Source: Malachius bipustulatus
Taxonomy: Eukaryota > Arthropoda > Insecta > Coleoptera > Melyridae
Length of the DNA: 64,000 nt
Assembly (NCBI GenBank): GCA_910589415.1
Contig: OU342632.1
Coordinates: 49,279,341-49,343,340, forward strand
Reading direction: 5' to 3'
Shown here: positions 1 through 12,663 of the stretch, piece by piece
How positions within the stretch are numbered: the first letter of the stretch is position 1
How the letters are laid out: every line of letters begins with the position of its first letter
Made by a program: the position numbers and the translations under genes
Notes under the pieces: model-generated
What the model saw: the letters and a program-made list of their open reading frames with translations, nothing else
Told to the model about the DNA's origin: nothing
Databases searched by the model: none

Positions 1-82
1 GCGCATTATGATGCATTATAATAGTGCCAGAAAATTAGATGACTGTTCTAGATATTCCGGGTAGTTGACCATATCTCTGTAA

Positions 83-415
83 CATAGGACATTGCCTAAT
101 ACAACAAAATATTTCCCATTTATTTTAATAACATATTATATGACAATATCTGTCATATTTTATTTTGTAATCCCTAATTATTATTTCATTTTAATATTGG
201 TAAAAAAAATTGCGAACAATAAGGGACTAGCTAGTCCCGAAAGGTCTGAAGAATAACCAAGAGAATAACTTTTTAATAACTCAGATAAAAAAGCTATAAT
301 AATATTACTAATTAATAACAATTAAAAGACGTCAAGATACTTTGAAAACAATAATAGGTAACAACTAATTTCGTTAACATGGAAACTGTTTTGTATTATT
401 AGGCAATGTCCTATG
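83..415. repeat. MITE-like element with ~22-bp inverted ends
   Basis: Positions 83-104 (begins CATAGGACATTGCCTAATAC) reappear as the reverse complement at 391-415, differing by a 3-base insertion. The interior is AT-rich, non-coding and has a palindrome (GGGACTAGCTAGTCCC) near its centre at 224-239. This is the layout of a small non-autonomous TIR element. No clear target duplication was identified, so the superfamily is open. Confidence 0.5.
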
Positions 416-795
416 TATCTTCCTTAGCTGTATGGGTCAGCCACCCGGTAGATCTAGTGATCTATACCTATAATAGTACCTAATAGATAATAGATGAAAT
501 TATTAGTTGATTATTTCTGAACACCAGTGTTGAAAAATTAAAGTTCAGTCAAAAATTATTTGGTTTGGAGGGAGACATGAGTTAGACACAAGCATCACCC
601 CTCCCCCCCCCCCCATTCCGCCCCATTGCAAGGACGTGTCTTTTATTTAATTTGGTTTTATTTAGGTAACAATCATCTGTAAAAAACATTAATCCTATCT
701 TCAAAACCTCCAATTGACAGCTGTGACAATTCAACAATAATTATTAATTACAATCAATGAAATAAAAATTAATATGTAATTAAAATAGGTATATA
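416..795. other. No gene recognised; contains a poly-C run
   Basis: I see no coding potential or repeat relationship here apart from a homopolymer of about 12 C near 603-614. Confidence 0.5.
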
Positions 796-1682
796 CAGGG
801 TGTCCCAGCTTATTCGAAGCGGTCTCTGTAGGCTAAACGATGGACTTTTTCAAAAAACTTTTTGAAAATTCAAGTACAGAATCACAATGGCCATAATTTA
901 AAATTATTTTGGAGTATACAGAGTGTCCCATATGAGAGTGACATATCAAAGTTATGTTTTTTCAAATGGAATGCTCCTATGTTATTGCATGTTAAGATTG
1001 TCTGAGAAGAGAAAATAAGATTGGCTTTTACAGTTGGTGTTTAAATTCAGAAGTTTTTGCGTTATAAACAAGTGAAAATCGTCATTTTTCAAGTTCAAGG
1101 CCCTGTACAACGAGAACGGCTGAAGATAGAGAAAAACGGCTTACATGTCCCTATTTTAACTTTTTATGTACTATCCTATGGTGTAGAAACATTTGTGCTT
1201 TCTTTGATTTTTTTATTTGGCGACGCGTGGAGAAATCTCAGAATTTTTCAAATTTCTTATCACCCTGTATAAACATTTCATCTACATCATAGGATAGTAC
1301 ATGAAAAGTTAAAATAGGGACATGTAAGCTGTTTTTCTCTATCTTCAGCAGTTCTCGTTGTACCTTAAAAACAGGGTCTTGAACTTGAAAAATGACGATT
1401 TTCACTTGTTTATAACTCAAAAACTTCTGAATTTAAATACCAACTATAAAAGCCAATCTTATTTTCTCTTCTCAGACAATCTAAAAATGCAATAACATAG
1501 GAGCATTCCATTTAAAAAAAACATATCTTTGATATGCCACTGTCATATGGGACACTCTGTATACCGCAAAATAATTTTAAATTTTGGCCATTGTGATCCT
1601 GTACTTGAATGTGCAAAAATTTTTTGGAAAAAATCCATCGTTTGGCCTACAGAGACCGCTTCGAATAAGCTGGGACACCCTG
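796..1682. mobile_element. Fold-back palindromic element A (TA target site)
   Basis: The two halves are imperfect reverse complements over essentially their whole length, meeting near 1240. The element begins CAGGGTGTCCCAGCTTATTC and ends with the complement of the same sequence, and TA dinucleotides flank both ends (794-795, 1683-1684), as expected for the Tc1/mariner superfamily. The centre of each arm carries a block around TTACATGTCCCTATTTTAAC that also occurs in the palindromes at 42.4 and 46.3 kb. Two short ORFs on opposite strands read almost the same peptide, which follows from the palindrome and does not indicate a gene. Confidence 0.85.
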
Positions 1683-2299
1683 TATAATAGTCCAATAAAG
1701 TCTAAAAAGTCATACGTATCGATTAAGAATACACATCAACAAGTATTTGATTCTCTATTCAGCTGTTTTTTCAGATTCAAAATTGATTGAGAAATAACCA
1801 AGAAACACTTCATCAAGGTGGTCATGACTTTTTATCTGAACTTTTTCCGAATGACTTTATCTGTCTTATCAATAATTTGGTAATAGTTCTTAATTGGCGG
1901 CAGGCCATAGTCATTATTAAGGTTTATGATAAAGTGCTTTGGCTCTTGTTTTATCTTTTTAAATTTCCCTATAAATCAGAATTATTAAATAAATTGTTTC
2001 AATTGAATTATAATAATGACTATTACCTGTCTGACTATCACCTGTCAAAAATGTCTAGCACTATTTTTGTGGATTTTTACCAATTTCAATTAAAAACTAA
2101 TCTAAATCTGCTTTAAAACTTATTTTCCTTACAAAAATTTCAGAATTACATGTTTTGATTGAAAATTTTCTTTATTCATCATTTTCTAGCCACTTACCGC
2201 AGATTCAAGGAAACTTTAACCACAACAAATTTAAGTCTTAACTCTAGTGAGTTTATGTTTGCCTTATTTAAAAATGTTTGTCCCCGCGTTTCTTTTTAG

Positions 2300-2652
2300 G
2301 AGAAAATACCACTACACCAATGTGCTCTGCTCCAGATAAGACCATAACAAACAAAACTTTCAGTGCGTCATTGTATGAAAATTCCAAACGTTCTCCAAAT
2401 GTTCTAAATCTTCTCCGGTTATAAAAAAACCTTCTAAATAGCAGCTCGGAAGAGTAACTGTACGATTATTATTTGAGAGAAAGTGTCTGATTATTTTAGC
2501 GTAGAATATTCAACAGAGCAACAACTAGCATTGATTGCAGTTAAAAAATTAACAGAACTCAGTGTAGAAGGGACTATGCCAACGTTCAACATCTCAGAAG
2601 AAAAGCAACAATGAAAATCGATGAAGACACCCTATTAATTCACCCTACAACA
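2300..2652 (+). pseudogene. Exon-like coding relic, unassigned
   Basis: A pyrimidine-rich stretch ending TTTCTTTTTAG precedes a reading frame of about 40 codons. A second frame (about 2475-2613) reads KVSDYFSVEYSTEQQ and onward, and a third runs to a good donor-like GTAAGTAT at 2653. No single frame stays open, so if this was an exon it is now disabled. I do not recognise the peptide. It could equally be a relic of a mobile element, or chance. Confidence 0.22.
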
Positions 2653-2999
2653 GTAAGTATATTAAAAATAATGCAGCTTTCGTAAATTAGCTAAAAAAAT
2701 CAACTTCAGCACGGGGTTGATTCATAAAATTCTAAAAAATTGGGGGTATTTATAATATGTATACAGCTCATTCAAATTCCATAACGTAACAATGAGAATA
2801 ATTTTAAGAGTATTTTGTTGGGTTTTAGTGCACCTTCTTCATAGTAACAATTTCACTAAATAAGAGTAAATAATACCAATTCCATGGCAACCGGAATTAA
2901 TTCTTTGAAAATTTTAAAATTACAACTTTCTAATGCGATGATTCCGTATTTCTTTGCATTGAAAGCACTACCTATATAGGGTGTCCACTATCTGGTTTA

Positions 3000-3165
3000 A
3001 GTGGCAGTATAGGTATGGGAATTTTGGAAACGCGGTAAGATATACGCAATTGGTTAAACTAGAAATAAGTTGCACAATTAGACTGTGCTTTACATACTGT
3101 GTATTTATAATCTGAAAAAAATTTAAATATTTTCAGTCGTTGCTGAAATATTGTGAAAAACTGAA
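3000..3165 (+). repeat. Dispersed repeat family D, copy 1
   Basis: This copy has the family signature: a block like GGAAACGCGGTAAGATATAC, then a GTTAAA...AAGTTGCACAATT block, then AAATATTTTCAGTCGTTGCTGAAATA. The same order of blocks occurs at 8.9, 9.9, 32.2, 32.5 and 42.2 kb. A variant TA-AGGGTGTCC end lies just upstream at about 2974. Confidence 0.55.
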
Positions 3166-3169
3166 AAAG

Positions 3170-6100
3170 GAGATCTATTTTTTTTAGTCATATCCATCCG
3201 TATTATTAACAGTTTGTTCTCTTAGTACGCTACTAGTAGTTAGTAGCTATCAACACTCTACTAAAATTTTCTAATTAATATTCTGATATTCAGTGGCTAC
3301 TAAGTTAATCGCATTCTAGTAGTGAGATGAATCTGGCAAGCGTAACGCTTCCATGAAAACGTGATTTCTTGCATTATTACCATTTCAAAAACTCTTGGGC
3401 AATTCGTAATAGCGTAAAATTTTTCTTTGAAAATGTTTTTTTGGCATTCTGAAGGAAATGATATAAATTTATTTCTGTGAGCAGCTATGGCCTTCCTCGA
3501 CTCTATTAATAATGATGCTTGAACAGGTTACGAGGTTCCATGAAAGTGAGCTGGAAAGGAAATAATGTGAACGGCTTTTTGATTTTAAAAGCACCTTTGT
3601 GTAAGTCGGAGTTAAATACAAACTTACATCTTCTTCGCTCATTTAGCTAAATATCTCATGCAAGCAAGAAACATTGAAGGACTGATTCTACCTCCACGTC
3701 TACCTCCACGTGTTTAATTGAAAGCAATCGATTCTTTCTTCATAGAGTTATTAGTCTACTAAACGGCTTTAACAGGGTCTTCACTAGTAGCATGTAAGTA
3801 GCATCTTAGTAGTAACTAACTTCCTTTCGTTATTAATACGCCTGTTAAGTTTTTTTTGTTAGATTTTTTTTAATTTGTTTTGTTAAGTTAAGTTTAAGTT
3901 AAGTTTACATAAGTCATGAAAAGCTATCCATTTGAGATAAAAATTTTCAAAGCCGACTAGATCCCATAGTTTTCATAGTCAACTTTTGTTTTTCTTGTGG
4001 CCGCTATATGATTTTAAGTCGTTCGGTACCAAGGTTGGTATATTAGAGAGGTTGTCTGATAACTCGTTGACGGGTGGGGATATTACGTCATCACGACGAT
4101 CTGTGACGGAACTGGACGTAATTGGTTTCAAGTCCATCAGGAATGTGAAAAAAAGTGTCGCCGATATGACAAGATGGTATTCAAATAATAAGAGAATCTG
4201 TGGCAAGCATTTCTCAGACCTGATGACTATCAAGATTTATTTGAATGTAAACTAATAAATACAAACTCACGAAAACTGAAGAAAAAGTTGATGATAAGGA
4301 TTTATAAAAATACAATGAAAAAAGAAAATATTATTTAGTTATTCAAATTTTATTTTTTACAGCAATTCCTCCGTGTGTTGTTTGTCGTTATCTGAGAATA
4401 ACCTTGCAACTTCTGAAATATATGAGAGAATCGCCCAAGAGGTAGGTAAATTGTTGGTTTGACAGTAGAAAGTTTATAATAATCAATAATCTCGAAAGGG
4501 AGCTTTGAAGCCTTACAAAATGAAAATGATACACTTGAACAAAAAATCATCACCCGCATGCTCTGGCAGATCAAAAAATATTTAATACTATGTTTAATAA
4601 TAAGTGTAGGTATTAAAATATTTTTTATATTTTGAATATGAATAATATTTAAATATAATAAACTTAAGATAAATTTAAATAAAAAAAAAATCAATTAAGG
4701 TGATCTTTCTGAACTATTTAAATAAAAGTGAACTTTGCTTGAAAGCACTTATTTGCTGTAATATTATTTGAGGTATTTAGTCAGAAAACTGTATAAACTA
4801 TTTGCAATTCTGTTTATTAAGAGATGTCACCAGAAATACTGCCTTAAAATTCATTTCAAGGAACAAATATTATGTTCATAATATTACGGAGGACCATTAT
4901 TTTTACAAATCGATTGATTTAAACGGATCGTCCGTGTGACGTATTTGCCGTTGCAAGCTGATTGGTCGAAAGCTACCAGGCAACCTGTGTAATAATTTAT
5001 TAACCTTGGTTCGGTACATAAATACTCATGGAAACAAAAAAATTAATATTAAAAACAAACTCATAGAAATTTCAATTTTCTTTTTTAGAAAAAAGTCGAC
5101 TTTGTATACCGAATATCATTGAAAACTAAAAAAAAACCATATGGCAAGTAGGTAATATGACTTCATTTTTTCAACGTAATTGGGTGAAAAAATTGTTTGT
5201 TTTTTTTTTTCAGAAAAGAACAAAGTTTCTGAATTTTATTTTTGAATGTTATTTATTTTTGATTTCTATGATTTCTTTCATATCGAACATAAAAAAATAA
5301 TATGACGGCCATAAGAAAAACAAAAGTTGAATATGCGGAAATACTAGAATCTAGTGAAGACTTTGAATTTTTTTTACAATGTGAAATGGATGGACTTTTG
5401 ATAAGTTATGTGAGCCTACAAATTTTTTTTATTATTTTGAACAATTAAAAAGATATGGTGAAAATTTCTGAATTATATTAACGCCCGTATTCACAAGTGG
5501 CCATTTTTCAAATAATTACATAATCATATATGTCCATCTCATTCTAATGCATATAAACTGTATATCTCCATCCCATTTATTCAATTATTTTACAGATATG
5601 ATAGGACCAGAACGCTTTATTAATACCTGCATTATGTGTTTTATATGCTTAATTATTACTAATCGGCGGATTCAAAAAGTAGGTCGCGATAAAATCTTGG
5701 TGATTACGTGGGCTATGGGGGTTAACCTTGACACAATAAACAAGAATGCTTACATGTGGCGAGCTAATTCATAATTAAAAATAATCAACAAAATCACGTT
5801 ATGTCTAACGATACCGATGGGAAGCGAACATCAGAAATTTATTCTTATTCACCTTATTCATCAGTAATTTGAAAATACAACCTTTTAAACCACTTTCAAT
5901 CTAGAACAGTGTCATTAAACCGACATTGATAATAAATTTTGCTACGACTTTTCCACGAAAACCCCGTTATTTAAACAAGGACATATAGATACTATTAGAG
6001 ATAAGCCATATCTACCATCGTGTTTCCGATTTTGCTACTATACCAAGAGCAAGAATCACACCTTTTAATTTGCTCTGGCACTATATAAAACCGTTTATCG

Positions 6101-8935
6101 GAAATATCAGCAGTAGATTTCATTCACGAGGCAGGAACGCACCGATTTCCTATAAGAGAAAATTCACGTGAATAAGGAGATTAGAAAAATGATTAATGTC
6201 TCTCGGGGCGAAATAAATATTTCCTACCGTTATGTTCGACAGTAGATATTCATGGCGTTTAGCGGGGGATGATTATGATTTCTTCACAGACAGCTTATCG
6301 ACAGGATATTTGCATTAAAGTCCAGGGCGTGTCCCGGAGCCCATCCATCTTGGATTGTATTGGAATGATTCTGACATTCAAACCGGAACTGGATGAATGG
6401 AACTCGAGAGCATAATAGGCAACTCGGGAGCCCAGATAAGACTAAACTCTGTAATTGTTCTCCAGTCGGAGTCCCGGAGTTGCCGGCACACCTTCTTCGG
6501 ATTATAAATAACAGGAGCAGTCTTGGTATGTTTTGGTTTCCTGGGGGTATTCACTCCACTGTTTTGGGTTTCAATTCGGCTTAGAGTTTGCTGTACGAAA
6601 TGGCGCATAGAAATGACGTAACACTTTACCAAGCATTAATTAGGGATCTGAAACTAAGAGATATTTCATGATTCCAGGTTGATATTATTTAATCTAGAAC
6701 TGGTAAAATTTTAAGTATCTAAGAAACGATTAGTTATTGGATATTTCTTGAAAAAACTCCCTTATGATGCCGCTGTATTATTAATTTTTAGGTTGGATCA
6801 GAAGATCTAGTTAGATATAATAGGTCCTTGTAGACCTAGTAATCGATATTGAGAGATATTTGTGACACTCGTTTGGAATCCTGATGGAAGGAATTGAGCT
6901 GCATCATCAAGTTGGAACCAGAATATTAATGTCAGTAATAAGTCTTTTAAGTGTTGGATTTATTTGATTTTGAATCTGCTTCAAACAGAATTTGTCTGAC
7001 AATTTATTCTTAAAAAGAATGGACGTCATATTTGGACTTGATGGTAAAGAACGAAGTCAAGTTTCTCAAGCCCAGTATGAACAATAATTTAAGTTCTGGC
7101 TTCTCAATATAAAGAAAAAGTTGTAAAGTTCAACGATGGTGCATGAAACATTAGGAATGTCTTGTTCTATGGCAGACTTCTCGAACTTCTCGATGTAATT
7201 CTACGATTTTTTCCAACGCAACGCTAGACAAAATATCAATTTTATTATACTTATTAAATGCAGAAGATATCTTTTTATCTTTTGCGGTAACAATCACGGT
7301 TTGGAATGGCTCAGGTGTCAATAAATCCCGACGGGAACTCCACGTAGATTCTGCAGAGATAACTTATATAAATTAATTTGCCTACATAAAAATAGAATAA
7401 TAGACATCGGTAGGTAGTATACCGAGCATCTCATTAATCGACAAACACCTTAGTAATTTTTATAATGAGAACTCATGATTGAATTATTGACTTCCCTATA
7501 CATGTTTAATTAAATAATGAATGTAGTAAATATATTCATGTTAAATTAATATAAATTGTCATGTTTTAAAAGCTGCTTTTGTTTCTGAAGTTATATTTAA
7601 AAATTATATTTCATAGTCTTTTGAGGCATTTTAGAGAAAATTTGTAGAAATAATTAACTGGTTACGCCATTTTGATTTGGGCCTTGACTTCAAAAATTAA
7701 AAATAACGTAAATGGCTAAAATAACGACACAATGAATGAAAACAATACTTAACAATAAAAATTTTGGGAAATTTAAGTCCATTTTCTCGAAAATGGCTCA
7801 ACTGACTTGAAATTCAACTGCAGCAATAGAAGCTGCAATTTTCAATCTTAAAAAATATTGTTAACCAAATGATGATTTGTTAACATTTTTCTCTAAAATA
7901 TATAGGGAAGCAAACCGTTCAATCCTAAGTTTTTATTCAGCAATCATAGATTCCTCTATGATATTTTCAGACACGTTACTAACGGTAAAAAAAATAGTCC
8001 TGAGCATCCAGGAGTTAACCCAAAAATTTTAGATAAGTTTTTTCTTTTGTTGCTGATTCGAAAGAGTTTTCGATGGAGACCTTAACCCTGAATTTGCGCA
8101 TTGTCCAAATTGACCTATCCGACGCCATCTTGGATTCTGATCTTTTTTCAACCACTAATAATTATCACGTTCTAATCATCACAGCAATAGTTCCAACGAT
8201 CGTTTGATTTGTCAGAATTTATTCTTCAATTGAGTCTATGTCAAGTAAAATTTCACAATGTACTTACTGGTAAAAAGTGATTAGCATCCAGATTTGAAAG
8301 TTTTTTAGCAAAAGTTCTTGCGCCCAATTTCTCGTTTACTTTCCAAGCTAGATTCACTTGATGACTAGACTCATAAAATTACAAATTTAACAATGTTGCC
8401 CCTTTTCCTATGCCTATGCACGCTACTGGCTAACTATATTTAAAAAATGCACTTTTTTTAATACGTTCAATAAATTCGGAAAAAGTTACAGCGGAGTTTT
8501 GAAAACCGAAAATTTGAAATTTTAGAGAAATAAACATTATGTAAAAAAAAATCGAATATCTACGCCATTTTTTTTTTTGTTTCTTGAAATTTTTGAGAGT
8601 CAAATGTTATTAGTATAGTTGTCTACTGGTACTTACTAAGTTACATACTAGTATAATTGTCAGAAAAACTCTGACATTTTTTTTTCAAAAATATTGGTGC
8701 ATCACTGACATTTAGCAATACGGATATTTTTTCTGATTAGTCTGATCAATTCTGTATAAAAACGGTCTCTTGCGTTTTTCTCTTGAAAAGTTGACTAAGA
8801 AATCTACGGGATCTAGTCAGCTTAGAAAATATTATTTGTAATGTCAAATGGATAGCCAATTTGATGACATATTTTATGTAAACAAACCTACAAAAAAGTT
8901 TAATTAATTTTCAATAATAAAAAAAGATATATGGC
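3170..8935. other. Long stretch without a recognisable gene
   Basis: I find no open frame with a recognisable product, no LTR and no long inverted repeat. Short ORFs at 3986-4255, 5547-5774 and both strands of 6378-6632 are isolated. The 6.3-6.6 kb patch is somewhat richer in GC than its surroundings. A short TTAAG-type simple repeat sits near 3882-3906. The stretch may be intronic to the minus-strand host gene or intergenic. Confidence 0.4.
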
Positions 8936-8944
8936 TTAATAAAA

Positions 8945-9125
8945 AAATCTCGATTTTTCAGTTTTTCTCGATATATTTCAGCAACGTCTGAAGTTTTCCT
9001 AAATTTTTCTTTAAATTCTTACTAAGCATCAAATTGTGCCACTTTTCTCCAGTTTAGTCGACCTCGTATCTCTTACTGTTTCCGGTATCCCAATGTTATC
9101 CATTCCTTATCTTGGATACACTGTC
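8945..9125 (-). repeat. Dispersed repeat family D, copy 2
   Basis: Read on the minus strand it has the family blocks in order: a GGGATACCGGAAACAGTAAG-like start, AGAAAAGTGGCACAATTTG, and CGTTGCTGAAATATATCGAG followed by a run ending in AAAAATCGAGAT. Confidence 0.55.
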
Positions 9126-9900
9126 TATGGTACGATTAAGTTTAAAAAGCCAGATGTGACGTCACACTAACCGTTCGAATTAATATTTTTAATTTTACCA
9201 GAAAATGTCAAACAGTTAAATGTCAAGTTGTGAACTAGCGTAAATTATTGAAGGAATCATTCAAACAATTAATTGAACCGCTTACAGTCAGTTTGAGAGC
9301 CACTGACAACTACAGAAAATTTATTCACGTAATGACACTTTGTGCTGTTAATTTAATTCTCATTCAAAACCAATGTTGACGTATACTTATTTATGCGGGA
9401 TGGAGTGTTTAGACAAACTGGACGGTTACTATGAAAACCACGTATATGAAACAAAATAAATCGAACTATCAAAAGGATGTATATTCTTAATCGATACGTA
9501 TGACTTTTTAAACTTTATCGGACTATATTAATATGAGTTTTAACGATTCCTATAGATCCTGGCTCAATATATCTGTCTTTCATATTTTCCATACCTCACC
9601 AGTACTCACCACTCACCGATACGTACTCAATGACTCCGGCAAGAACAGCCCTTCTTCTACCAAAGCGATTACAACGTTGACAAACCTGAGTTTTTTCTAA
9701 TTTTCCATCGAGTTTCCCCCGAATTTCATATACCCAGTTTTGCCTTAAACAATTTCATAACTTTTTTTCAATTTCGATTGGAAAAGTGGGCCTAGAAATG
9801 TTTTTAATATTTTCCCAGTATTAAGCGCCAGTATCCAGTATTTATTGACAAATGTGAATTTTTTCGAATTTTTCTTCTACAGTGTGCGCAGGATAAGGAT
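9126..9900. other. No gene recognised
   Basis: AT-rich DNA without an open frame of note. Positions about 9477-9530 are the reverse complement of 1686-1735 (around AAAGTCATACGTATCGATTA), the only long-range repeat I see here. Confidence 0.4.
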
Positions 9901-9904
9901 GAAC

Positions 9905-9980
9905 TGTATGGGGATCTCGGAAACCGAGAGAGATACAGCATCGGTTAAATTCACAGAAAGTTGGGCAATTTAGGGGTCAG
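9905..9980 (+). repeat. Dispersed repeat family D, copy 3 (short)
   Basis: Only the first blocks of the family are present: GGGGATCTCGGAAACCGAGA, AGATACAGCATCGGTTAAAT and a diverged GTTGGGCAATTT block. Confidence 0.5.
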
Positions 9981-10119
9981 TGATATTCCGTTGAGAAAAC
10001 CAGAAAGTTACGAAAAGATATAAAAGAACAAACAACACTTTTCTCATTGCTACTTTTTAGCTCTACAAGATGGCGCTTACAAAGTTTCAGTCCAACGTTT
10101 AGTTTCGAAAAACATTTAT

Positions 10120-10227
10120 TTTGTGACACTGAAAAAATGACAAAAACAATATTATCGACATATGACTACGTAATAATTTGTCAATATGTCAATAATATTG
10201 TTTTTGTCATTTTATCAGCGTCATAAG
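10120..10227. repeat. Long perfect-stem hairpin
   Basis: The arm around ATGACAAAAACAATATTATC (10137 onward) returns as its reverse complement before 10216, with outer arms TGTGACACTGA / TCAGCGTCATAA extending the stem. The loop is about 13 bases. It looks like a small palindromic MITE or its core. Confidence 0.6.
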
Positions 10228-10229
10228 AT

Positions 10230-10785
10230 AGACACATAAAACTACACTAAATGTGCTATATAAAAAAAATATTTTGGGTTTTCCGGCAATGGGAAAACGG
10301 TCCTCGGAAGATTCGTTCGTGCTGCCTAAATACATACTTTAATAATATTTATATGTTTGATTGCATTTTACTCTCCTATTTGGTTACAAACTTACACAAA
10401 TTATCCCGTGTACCCACCTTAATATCTGAACATTGAAGTTGAAGTTGAATTAGCATAGATTTAACGAATATGTCTCTGATTATAATTAATTTGGGTTGAA
10501 TTAGTAAACAAAAGCGAGAAATGCAGCGCGAACCGCAAACGCGCCTAAGCGTGACGTGCTGGTATTAGAGGCTTCAAAGTAACACGGTTATATGCAGGGT
10601 ACCCTCGAGCGTGGATGGGCGGGCGCGGAATCAACCATCATGATGATTTTTTTTTAGTACTGTAAATTGAGTCTCGTTCCAATAATAAATTATCGATGAG
10701 GATCCCAGATACACTGGAAAAGAGCTAGGGGCGAAAAAACCGGCGCAAGAACTTTTCGTGAAAAAACTTTTTAACATTTTTAATA
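10230..10785. other. No gene recognised
   Basis: One 61-codon ORF (10251-10436) without recognisable features. A GC-richer patch around 10520-10640 has no assignable function. Confidence 0.35.
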
Positions 10786-10789
10786 GTTT

Positions 10790-12122
10790 CTTTGGATTTA
10801 GGTTCTGGCTTAAGACTTTTCTAGTTTCTTAATGTATACGTTTCGGGACTTGTTAGTCCCTTGATCACTATTATAGTCATTCATGAGTATTAAAATATAA
10901 AATAATTTTATTACTCATTTTTGCTTCTCACTTAATTACAAAAAAATAATGCAGAGTAGGTAGCATGACATCCTGAAAGTGGCAGTTTCCACGTGTAAGA
11001 GCAAGATGTCAGAGCCCAGTTGGCGTGACTTTCTCATATATACTAACTGTGACGGTTTCATCTCTCCCTCACTGTTAAAATACATTTTCTATTTACTCAC
11101 CTTAGATATCTTACACCGTGGTCTAAATCTTTCAGTAGACATGAGACAAATAGTCTGAAACAGTTTCTCGCACAATGGTTGTCGCTCCTACGTTGCTTGG
11201 TTAATTCATCTCTAACTTTATGTTTACATATTGTCAATGTTATTTCAATGGCCATGAATCATTAACTTTATACAGGGTGATTGTTTGAAACGCCACATTA
11301 GAAAAAATTCTACTTCCAAATGATCTAGGAATCTGAAATTTGGAACTTAGGCAACATACCTGATACCTACATGATTTTTACTGGCTCATCTAATATCGTG
11401 TAGGTCAATTCCCAGAATTCAGAACTATGACGTGTTTTCAACAATTCTGTAAATGTTTCTGTGAGTATTCAAGCAAATACGTTATTTTATATTATATTTT
11501 TTTAAATACCTACGAATTTTACTAAATAAGTACCTATGTTGTTATCCTCCAAAATTATCAAATAAGATCTGTAAGATTATTTTGAAAATTTGTGAGTCTA
11601 AACGGCAAATAGTATTTTGATATTATGATTTATCTTTAGTAACTGCCAGGTTGACAGAAAATTAGCTTTTCCCGCCAAACCCTAATAAATGTCAAAAAAC
11701 AGTTATGAGGCACTTTTTTCAGAAATAAAAATGTTAGAAAAAAAAACTTAAATATTTGTGTATATTAGTTTGTAATTAGAAAATTGTAAATATTGCACCA
11801 AATTGGCGCCGATGAAGTATATCAGGTACCTATTATTTTCATGATTTGGCTTTAGGGATATTTTTAACATATTTTGAGAACAATTAAATTATGAATAAAG
11901 CAAAAAAATATAATATAAAAAAACTAACAAAATTTATTCAATTATAAATTAATTATTACTCCAATATTTATTATTACATATTTTAATTTTACTTTTCAAT
12001 TTTTATTTGTACTTTACTTATTACATATTAAATAATGTGATCAAGGGACTAATCAGTCCAGAAACGTTAAACTTTCGATTGGTAGCTTCGAAAATAGTAA
12101 GCCGGAACCTAAAGCCCAATAA
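10790..12122. mobile_element. Fold-back element with ~75-bp inverted ends
   Basis: The left end (10790-10866: TTAGGTTCTGGCTTA...GGGACTTGTTAGTCCCTTGATCAC) is repeated in reverse complement at about 12044-12122, with moderate divergence. The interior is AT-rich and has no transposase. A second kind of element end, TA-CAGGGTGATTG, starts at 11273 inside it, so at least two insertions are superimposed. Confidence 0.55.
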
Positions 12123-12324
12123 TTATCAAAATAATACCTAATATAGTTTTTAATGAAAGATAATCGAAATATTTTTCGGAACTTTAACACCCTATATCTC
12201 GAAAACAAACGATTTTTCAACAAATATGTGAAATAGGTATAGGATTTTTTCTAATTTAAATAGTCCAAATAATACACCCATAGTCTATGGATGCATTTAG
12301 AGTCACGGGACAAGCTGTATAATA

Positions 12325-12463
12325 TTAATTTTCCTTCGCTTGTCCTTGATATAATTACATTGTAGTTTCCGTGAAACCTACTCGCCAGCACGAACTTAGA
12401 GTAAAAAATAAAGGTGACTGTTATCTCTTATCATGATATCCTGCCGCTCTCGTATTCATTCCG
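12325..12463 (+). repeat. DIRS left inverted terminal repeat
   Basis: Positions 12349-12463 match the reverse complement of 22521-22637 without a visible difference over about 115 bp, ending at ATTCATTCCG. The outermost ~24 bases (TTAATTTTCCTTCGCTTGTC) differ from the right terminus, as is normal for DIRS ITRs, and their complement is stored in the internal complementary region. Confidence 0.88.
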
Positions 12464-12663
12464 TTTTTCGTGCTCGCCATGATCGGACTCATATATTAGT
12501 GACTAGTGTAAGCTAAAGTGACAGTGAAAATGCCCAAAAGGAAGCATACCAACCAAGACAGAAAAATGGAAATAAAGAAATTAAAAAAGCAACTCAAGGA
12601 AATGAGTGATCAACTTAGAAATATTCAGTCGAGCAGCTCCTCATCTTCTGACATATCAGGTAT

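Noticed and set aside
1057..1420. Two ORFs on opposite strands with the shared peptide YKQVKIVIFQVQ, related to ORFs at 42573-42785 and 42757-43038
   Set aside because: They are the two arms of palindromic elements read on either strand. The peptide similarity follows from repeat identity. There is no start context, domain or codon signature.
3200..3860. Inverted repeat suspected from CTACTAGTAG-rich words at both ends
   Set aside because: The arms do not align beyond short low-complexity words.
3882..3906. TTAAG-type tandem words considered as telomeric sequence
   Set aside because: Only a few units, and the insect telomere motif is TTAGG.
3986..4255. ORF with RICGKHFSD, reminiscent of a THAP domain
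   Set aside because: Only a short match in one half of the domain, no first zinc ligands in place, and a comparable open frame lies on the other strand.
6378..6632. Overlapping ORFs on both strands in a GC-richer patch, possible exon of the host gene
   Set aside because: Neither peptide has recognisable features, no convincing pair of splice sites with phase 1 was found, and it does not look like a Sidestep transmembrane or cytoplasmic part.
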